64,000 nt of DNA. It comes from Lumbricus rubellus. Its lineage: Eukaryota > Annelida > Clitellata > Crassiclitellata > Lumbricidae. The position numbers and the translations under genes were made by a program. The notes beneath the pieces were generated by a model, which did not search any database, was not told where the DNA came from, and worked only from the letters and a program-made list of their open reading frames with translations. Positions 59,901 through 64,000 of this stretch are shown here, piece by piece (the first letter of the stretch is position 1; each line of letters starts with the position of its first letter). Location: contig OX243811.1 in NCBI GenBank assembly GCA_945859605.1, positions 61,577,445 to 61,641,444 on the forward strand, written 5' to 3'.

Positions 59901-62900
59901 TTTTATTATTATGAATTGTAATTATGCAGTGTTGTGTCAGTTTGAAATTAAACGAGGATTATTTATTACTATTTATTATTATTACTATTATTGCTAAATA
60001 CATGAGAACCTATTTACTGTGTACACCATTTTATAATATGTTTGACAATTAATTCTTTCCAATTTTTTAGAGAAGCAGAATATTCCTCCTCCACCCCTTC
60101 CACCTCCTCTCCCAAGAGGCCCACCACCAAAGACTCCTCCACTTCAGCACGGTAAATTGGCGGAGTGCCCGGAAAATGACTACATCGAACCAAAGGATTT
60201 GTACGAACAAATGTTCGACGATAATCTGATCACAAGAGATAAGGTATTTATTATTATTATTATTATTTCTTTGCATTTCTTTAGTTGCGAATATTCAGGT
60301 CACTATTTGACCGTTTTTATTTAGTGTTCAGTTGGTTCACTAATAAAGTTCTGTTATTTGCTTGCTGATTAAAATTAAATTGCACAGGCAAGGTTTTCAA
60401 TTTTAAACTCTAGTACAAAATGTAACAAAGTCTAATTTTTCATTCTTCCGTTTTTTCTCTCGTTTTGTTTATTTTTATTTTTTGGGGAAAAATAAAATTT
60501 TATTTCGTTTTTATTGTTTTAACATCGATGGCTATATAACCTTCGAATTAGACCACATGATTTCTCATTACCTGTTAAAAGTTGTCATAACTTTATCTCA
60601 TGCATTCTGTGTAAGCACATCTGCTAACACAATATTTTATCCTTGTGTTGTGACAATTTTGTCCATATTGGTTGCATCTTTGTCCACTCCTTTTAATAAA
60701 TGAAATTGATTTAGAAAAATTAATTGATTATCGTTGACGTTAGGACGAAAGTTTTGGTTTGGAGGAAGCGTTGAATTCCGCTTTCTTCAACATCCGCGAC
60801 GGTCTGAACAAGAAGGAGAATTCACCCGGTCGAGAGCAAGGGAAAAAGACGGAGACTGGTGTGGAAAAGGGAGGAAAGGCCGCGGGTGCTCGGTCGGCGA
60901 GTCAGAGTCCGGCATTGAAGCACAAGGATCTGACACCTCGTCGTTCCTTTCCTGCCAGTGTGTCAGCCGCAGAGAACATGACGGCTGATGAGGCGGCTCA
61001 GGGCGTTGTCAAGTGTCATATCGGTCTGTTCTACCATTCTTACTGTCTATTGTTTGTTTTTATGTATGTGTTTGTATACACACTTGTTATAGCGCCCCTT
61101 CAAGTTCTCTCTCACTACTCAGAGGCGCTCCCGAATGCAGAGCGGACACTGCATCGGAGTTTCACGCCGAAGCGCTGAGCAATTGCGAGTGAAGGTTTTG
61201 CCCAAGGTCCCTACGCGGTGGCTTAAGGGTGGATTCGAACCTTTAACCTTCCGGCTCCATGGCAACGAAGCCACCACTACACCACCGTGCCCAACAATGC
61301 ATGTATCTATGTTTGTATGTATGTGTGTATGTAAGTATATATGTAAGCATTAATTTTTTCATTAATTTATTCAACGACCTGGAATGGATGGCACACAAAG
61401 CTCCCTAAGATAAATTGGGTTTGGTGCGTGGTCTGCTAGGCAGTTGTGGATAGGCATTAGAATCTTAAACTCAATATGTTTTTGCACAGGCAGCCAGTGC
61501 AATTCCTCCCGTATACATCTTTACACAGTTCTACATCAGTACGCAGGTGCATGTAAGATTACATTTATTGGGATTCTGGTTGCAGGTCCCACTATTGCTG
61601 AGGATAAGGAACTGTTGGAGGCAACACAGAATCCCATTCTGATTGAACTACGCAAGGAGAAGCAGTCGAAGGGAACGGGAAGGCCAGACAAATCGAAACT
61701 GGAGGAGAAGATTGACGAACTCAGAAAGGAGTACGAAGATATTAAAAAGAAGAGGTATGAGAAACAAAATGCAGCACATTCATAGGAATTGATTGTCACT
61801 TTTTGCATGTTTTACAGTCACTCACTGCTGTCAGCAAATTAATATTTCAGCTTGATTTCATGTTACAAGCAGCTGAAGTTAACAACATGAAGAATGGTTA
61901 GGATGATTGGTGGAATGCCATGGCAGTAGATAGTTCATCTGGGTCGTCATTCGTGGATCAGTAAATAAAGAATTAATACAAGTTGTGAACGATGAGAAAT
62001 TTTATTCATACTTGGATTGTTTTAATCATGTTTGACCGCTTGTCTTCAGAGGACTTTCTTGAAGATCATGACCATTGAATTAAGATCAATGTCATGATAA
62101 CAAAAGCAGACTTATTTTGGAGCAAATTATGAACTTTCTGCTCGAAACACAATGAATTGGAGGCATTCACAAACTTATATATACGTTGTATATTAAACGA
62201 GAGCTACATAAATTGACGTTGCGCGTTGTGTTTGTTGATGTTTTTTCAGGTCCGCAGTGCGTGGATCGCTGCAGACGATTGAGTCGTCTTTGGAGAAAGC
62301 GCAGCTCGAGAAAGAAATCGTTAAACTCGATAAACTGTTGGAAGTGACGGACAAAGAGGTCACGAAATTGTCGATACTTGCTCAGGAGGTAGCGTCCGCT
62401 TCTTTTGCTTGACACTTTATTTTTTTTTTATTAAATGAATTTGTAGCTCACAAAGTCACACCAAAATGTGAATCTGAGGCGCGGATAGGATATTTAGCCG
62501 CCAGAGGAAGATGCAGTTAGATATTGAAGTCCAAGGGAAAATAGTAAGCTTTGAACTGCTTTTTAAAAGAAGGATTCGAACCTGAAGCCCTGTGGGTCCA
62601 TGGCACCGAAACCACCACTGCACCACCATGGTTCACAATCTTGATGAGGACAACTTTTATTCCATCTGTTTAATGTATGATTTTTGTTACACTGAAGAAC
62701 GGACCTGTTTAGCAACTATTGTTGCAAATAAAAGTAATTCCTGTTTGGTGTTTCATTTAAATATATTTAATCTGTTCTTTTGATAGAGTTTTACGGAGAT
62801 TTAAACTTCTCTTTCCAGATTGACGGTAAATCATTTTTCCGAAACGAGAGTTTCCGATCGTCATCAACTGGAAGAGGATCTTCCAACAAAACGAGCGTCT

Positions 62901-63978
62901 TATCGCCGACGTTTATTCACGTCAGTCGAAATTCATCGCTGAGAGAAACCTCGTCATCGTCTGTCCATAGAACCCCTTCAAGTGGATCCCTCGACCACCG
63001 ATACAACGTCGCTTCGACTTCCTCCTCGCCAATTCAAGTCCGCAAAATCACGTTGTCCGACAAGCGATCGTCTTTCTCAGACACTGTTCCGTTGCGTACT
63101 GCCGCCGGCAGAGCAAGTCTTGACACCGAGACTCGAACTGTGTCAACGAGGTCGAGTGTCGACAGCAAGGGAACCAGTTCAGTGAAGACATCGTCTGTTT
63201 TGATAACGACAGGAAGCAGACCGGTCTTACAGATCTCATCTTCGGTCTCACAGATTTCCTCTTCCTCCGTGTCAAAGCCGTTTGGTGATGAAGCGGCACG
63301 AAAAGTGCCGGACACAAAAGACGGCCAGTCGATCTCTCTTACAAGAGCGTCGTCGTTGGCCGGGGTTTCTGTCCGCGAAAGACTGGCACAAGCGTCGGAA
63401 CTGTCGCAGAAAACTCAGTCGACTTCGTCGGTTAAGAATCGAGTGGTTGAGACCGTTGCGACAGAAACGAAAACTCCTGCGGGAAAAGTTGTCCAGGAAA
63501 AGCTAAAGGTCAGCCATTATTATATTATAGCCATTATATGTGTGTCATTTCTCAGAGTAGTGTATTTCTGGCACTTTAGCAAAGAGATAATTCGGCCTCT
63601 GGACCACGTGTCAGAAGTATCGATTGCACTTTGGCAGAAAGTAGCTGAGACGCTGGACTGAGATTAGGTGGAGGTTATTGCAAATCAGCCAAATTATTTT
63701 GCTTTTGAGGCAGGTTTTAGGTGTTCCGTTCAAAGTGTGCTGTACTTAATTATCAGGTAACTTGTGAGGATCCTAATAGAACCTCTCTGAATTAAATGCT
63801 TATCAGATGAAGGCTTTAATTTCATGTCTTGGGATCTAATCAATTTGACTTTCAGTTTTCTCATGATGAATAGTTGTCAATAAAAAATAGGGTATGTTGG
63901 TCCAGTTATGAATTTAGTTTTGTTTTTGTTTTTCAGCTCTGGGAGTCTCTGAAATCAGATACTGGAGCAGCATCTTGA
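50676..63978 (+). CDS. AFAP1: AFAP1/AFAP1L/XB130-family actin-associated adaptor, 17 exons, first exon not found
   Basis: Cytoplasmic adaptor of the actin filament-associated protein family. Known members bind Src-family kinases and F-actin and carry two PH domains. Seventeen exons join in phase into about 992 residues. The N-terminal helical segment is 1-47, acidic EYESYEDEDDD about 106-147, PH1 about 160-250, a Ser-rich linker 250-322, a Lys-rich segment 322-367, PH2 about 367-460, a proline-rich segment about 497-520, coiled coil about 660-749 and a Ser/Thr-rich tail to the stop. PH2 ends in CGRWLGILLRESGYG, matching GRWIGILLAETG of AFAP1, and the N-terminus resembles the LRLFLELLDHEYL region. 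AFAP1 usually has about 730-815 residues; the extra length is the Ser/Thr tail. The first exon (start codon) enters with one base of phase and is not identified. Which of AFAP1, AFAP1L1 or AFAP1L2 it matches best cannot be decided; the symbol denotes the family. Confidence 0.88.
52247..52311 (+). CDS. AFAP1: AFAP exon: Ser/Lys-rich linker
   Basis: 65-nt exon encoding TGAPSLSTESPVQKKSSHGT. It has no domain. It is supported by the tatttag acceptor, GCA|gtaagg donor and exact phase (1 to 0). Confidence 0.7.
53081..53127 (+). CDS. AFAP1: AFAP exon: short linker
   Basis: 47-nt exon encoding ECCSSHKGKHSANET. Supported by a tttgtttacag acceptor and by phase (0 to 2) that fits both neighbours. The donor accag|gttctt is weak. 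May be alternatively used. Confidence 0.55.
54052..54116 (+). CDS. AFAP1: AFAP exon: acidic linker with DLYEEP
   Basis: Encodes NEDQDLYEEPVACGSDHDCA. YEEP is a typical Src-family SH2-type site. Acceptor tactgtag, donor tctg|gtaatt, phase 2 to 1. Confidence 0.75.
54419..54542 (+). CDS. AFAP1: AFAP exon: acidic YESY segment
   Basis: Encodes GRGSDTEYESYEDEDDDEDD, matching the SSSYESYDEEEED segment just before PH1 in AFAP1. Acceptor tttttgcag, donor ccaaa|gtaatg, phase 1 to 2. Confidence 0.88.
55203..55925 (+). mobile_element. SINE-like repeat split by a nested MITE
   Basis: Left part 55203-55300 has a tRNA-like head (gggtagtggtagacactctg, acaggactcctacccgc). Right part 55731-55925 has gcagatggcattggtaaaa, gtgttgtgtcagtttgaaat-like words and a (TTATTA)n end. 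The right part matches 59783-59975. The MITE at 55301-55730 lies between them. Confidence 0.65.
55301..55730. mobile_element. 430-bp hAT-like MITE nested in an older repeat
   Basis: Ends CAGTGTTGCCACTCC and, in reverse complement, CAGGGATGCCACTCTG. The 8-bp duplication CACTCAAC is perfect at 55293-55300 and 55731-55738. The interior is rich in ctagatctaggttttt and ctagccttttt. It interrupts the repeat described at 55203-55925. Confidence 0.9.
55953..56259 (+). CDS. AFAP1: AFAP exon: PH domain 1
   Basis: Encodes the first PH domain. GELYKKGLLSWTKCYCIL, ALVCYRAG, VKIALSNCEFTYLEKDGK and ETAEMWMM follow the beta-strand pattern with the C-terminal Trp of PH folds. Phase 2 to 0, donor ATG|gtagga. 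Confidence 0.92.
56601..56741 (+). CDS. AFAP1: AFAP exon: Ser-rich linker after PH1
   Basis: 47 codons of Ser/Thr/Ala-rich linker (QLAAVGCKASS, TSSASSSTISAAKS). Acceptor gtttacag, donor CAG|gtggat, phase 0 to 0. Low complexity, so support is mainly the open frame and splice sites. Confidence 0.7.
56968..57150 (-). mobile_element. Tail repeat next to a CTAT microsatellite
   Basis: gaatttatatcgagccccttcaag and actcagaggctctgc, then gtcttgagtagtttgt and gagaaagcacg. Related copies: 7622-7705 (ctattcagaggctctcccgac, gacttgagtaggcctagttt) and 26903-27080 (ggcgccccttcac, gagaaagcacgatgctg). Confidence 0.55.
57290..57365 (+). CDS. AFAP1: AFAP exon: Gly/Ser linker
   Basis: 76-nt exon encoding ANLSGGSSEGSGDGVIQGQT. 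Acceptor tgttttag, donor gttg|gtaagc, phase 0 to 1, which joins the next exon correctly. Confidence 0.7.
57590..57840 (+). mobile_element. LINE 3'-end fragment, degraded
   Basis: VPPTRTAMAQSRSF then a decayed W-P-x-LW segment, ending gtagaggcgctttataaatg. Lies just before an AFAP exon. Confidence 0.6.
57971..58105 (+). CDS. AFAP1: AFAP exon: basic segment before PH2
   Basis: Encodes DKRKKSKLGESLQTLLGTFV and KNKKGEKLKRAL. It corresponds to the Lys-rich stretch between the PH domains in AFAP1. Acceptor tttttgcag, donor gctg|gtctgt, phase 1 to 1. Confidence 0.82.
58165..58330 (+). mobile_element. LINE 3'-end fragment, degraded
   Basis: Close to 34969-35210: ctgcctcccattaaccttgcg, gtctagactaaa, ttttataagtcgctcagatc and ttttttaggtgtggctatgc. 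Ends with a decayed tail (gtaggtcactgcatgaattc). Confidence 0.62.
58478..58634. repeat. 39-bp minisatellite abutting the PH2 exon acceptor
   Basis: Four units alternating between two variants (atagcattgtgttttgatag and atcgcattatgtgttgatag), each ending in cactgacgttgtt. The last unit runs into ttttgtag, the acceptor of the exon at 58639. Confidence 0.9.
58639..58853 (+). CDS. AFAP1: AFAP exon: PH domain 2, first part
   Basis: Encodes GYVNIYSELAEGKKWVKRF, CVVKNNRLDCYKDP and FSLALVGAQVDFV. This matches [23 protein letters not shown] of AFAP1 PH2. Its acceptor sits directly after a 39-bp minisatellite. Phase 1 to 0, donor TCA|gtgagt. Confidence 0.92.
59243..59411 (+). CDS. AFAP1: AFAP exon: PH domain 2, end, and tyrosine cluster
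   Basis: Encodes DCGRWLGILLRESGYGSQL, the PH2 C-terminal helix, then GIYDEVYNWEVYD with three closely spaced tyrosines. In AFAP1 a YDYIDV segment sits at the same place. Phase 0 to 1. Confidence 0.93.
59491..59700 (-). mobile_element. tRNA-derived SINE copy
   Basis: Same order as 61079-61295: on the minus strand a GTGTAGTGGGTATG A-box-like and GGTTCGAATTC B-box-like head, then a body and ggggcgctataacaagtg tail. About 80 bp after the donor of the PH2 exon. Confidence 0.8.
59783..59975 (+). mobile_element. Second copy of the gcagtgttgtgtcagtttg repeat
   Basis: Matches 55731-55925 along its length: ggtaaa, ctcctgtaatgacttgt, gaattgtaatta, gttgtgtcagtttgaaatt and a TTATTA-type end. No interrupting MITE. 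Confidence 0.65.
60071..60243 (+). CDS. AFAP1: AFAP exon: proline-rich SH3-type segment
   Basis: Encodes IPPPPLPPPLPRGPPPKTPP, which has PxxPR/PPxP SH3 ligand character, then ENDYIEP and DLYEQM. Acceptor attttttag, donor AAG|gtattt, phase 1 to 0. Confidence 0.88.
60744..61023 (+). CDS. AFAP1: AFAP exon: basic/Ser linker
   Basis: 93 codons: FGLEEALNSAFFNIRDGLNK, a Lys/Gly-rich stretch, and LTPRRSFPASVSAAENM. Phase 0 to 1. The intron that follows carries a SINE only about 55 bp from the donor atcg|gtctgt. Confidence 0.85.
61079..61295 (-). mobile_element. tRNA-derived SINE, most complete copy
   Basis: Read on the minus strand it starts with a tRNA-like head (A-box-like GGTGTAGTGGTGG, B-box-like GGTTCGAATCC at about 61229-61239). 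It ends with gaaggggcgctataacaagtg. It sits in an AFAP intron next to TATG-type microsatellite. Confidence 0.82.
61586..61754 (+). CDS. AFAP1: AFAP exon: coiled coil, first part
   Basis: Encodes NPILIELRKEKQSKGTG and KLEEKIDELRKEYEDIKKK, heptad-like with leucine/isoleucine at a/d positions. It corresponds to the AFAP1 coiled coil (LRKERKDL..LEEKLKQL). Phase 1 to 2. Confidence 0.88.
62250..62388 (+). CDS. AFAP1: AFAP exon: coiled coil, second part
   Basis: Encodes LQTIESSLEKAQLEKEIVKL and LLEVTDKEVTKLSILAQE, continuing the heptads. Acceptor ttttttcag, donor GAG|gtagcg, phase 2 to 0. Confidence 0.88.
62571..62636 (-). mobile_element. SINE fragment, tRNA-like head only
   Basis: Minus strand GGTGGTGCAGTGGTGG, GGTGCCATGGACCCA and GGTTCGAATCC, the same family as 61079-61295. 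Confidence 0.65.
62819..63508 (+). CDS. AFAP1: AFAP exon: long Ser/Thr-rich tail
   Basis: 230 codons, phase 0 to 0, very rich in Ser/Thr with many TCG codons and GC-rich for the locus. No recognised domain; disordered in character (RSSSTGRGSS, SSVSQISSSSVSK). Acceptor ctttccag, donor AAG|gtcagc. Vertebrate AFAP proteins also have a Ser-rich C-terminal region, but shorter. Confidence 0.85.
63937..63978 (+). CDS. AFAP1: AFAP last coding exon
   Basis: Encodes LWESLKSDTGAAS and TGA at 63976-63978. Acceptor gtttttcag, phase 0. AFAP1 also ends in a short WELK-type peptide. The following 22 bases (cat/tca repeats) would be 3' UTR. Confidence 0.75.
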   Translation, partial: LWESLKSDTGAAS

Positions 63979-64000
63979 AGACTTCATCATCATCATCATC

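Larger units (their letters stand above)
50817..63936 (+). other. AFAP introns
   Basis: 50817-52246: nothing seen. 52312-53080: (CT)n 52382-52403 and a C-run at 52552-52564. 53128-54051: short aaaccatgagctt repeats near 53740-53850. 54543-55952: nested MITE in SINE. 56260-56600: unexplained open frame. 56742-57289: CTAT array and tail repeat. 57366-57970 and 58106-58638: LINE fragments, (ATTC)n and minisatellite. 58854-59242: (AAT)n at 59119-59157. 59412-60070: SINE and second repeat. 60244-60743: nothing seen. 61024-61585: SINE. 61755-62249: nothing. 62389-62818: SINE head. 63509-63936: nothing. Confidence 0.7.

Overview
This is animal genomic DNA, not microbial. It has long AT-rich introns with GT-AG junctions (one GC-AG), dense microsatellites, SINE and LINE remnants and small DNA transposons. 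It carries large parts of two genes in the same orientation on the + strand. The protein architecture (an EGFR with an enlarged membrane-proximal cysteine-rich region) and the repeat content suggest an invertebrate metazoan. A foldback element built like the sea-urchin TU type is suggestive but does not settle the phylum.

Gene 1 (535-41281) is an ErbB/EGFR-family receptor tyrosine kinase. I could place 26 coding exons whose reading phases all join. They encode about 1,485 residues: L1 domain, cysteine-rich region 1, L2 domain, a long cysteine-rich region 2, one transmembrane helix, a kinase domain with all key catalytic residues, and a C-terminal tail with several tyrosine docking motifs, including an NPXY motif. 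The signal-peptide exon is not recognisable and probably lies upstream of the window. Notable structure includes a 17-nt microexon, a GC-AG intron inside the kinase, and a tandemly duplicated splice acceptor plus exon start at 21449-21572.

Gene 2 (50676-63978) is an AFAP1/AFAP1L/XB130-type adaptor (actin filament-associated protein family). Seventeen exons in phase encode about 992 residues: a helical N-terminus, an acidic YESY segment, PH1, a linker, PH2, a proline-rich segment, a coiled-coil region and a long Ser/Thr-rich tail. Its first coding exon was not found. It probably lies between 41282 and 50675.

The introns and the intergenic region carry most of the unusual material. This includes a foldback element whose arms are arrays of a ~14-bp GGACAATTCGG repeat (21691-23398), several small elements with terminal inverted repeats and target duplications (40229-40576, 44467-45432, 46040-46217, 55301-55730), an element splitting a TATG microsatellite (2003-2836), and tRNA-derived SINEs plus LINE 3' fragments with similar tails. 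One MITE (55301-55730) is nested inside an older SINE-like repeat.

Functionally, an EGFR-type receptor signals through tyrosine kinases and adaptors to the cytoskeleton. AFAP proteins are Src-binding, actin-binding adaptors. Their adjacency here is observed, but a functional link is only inference.
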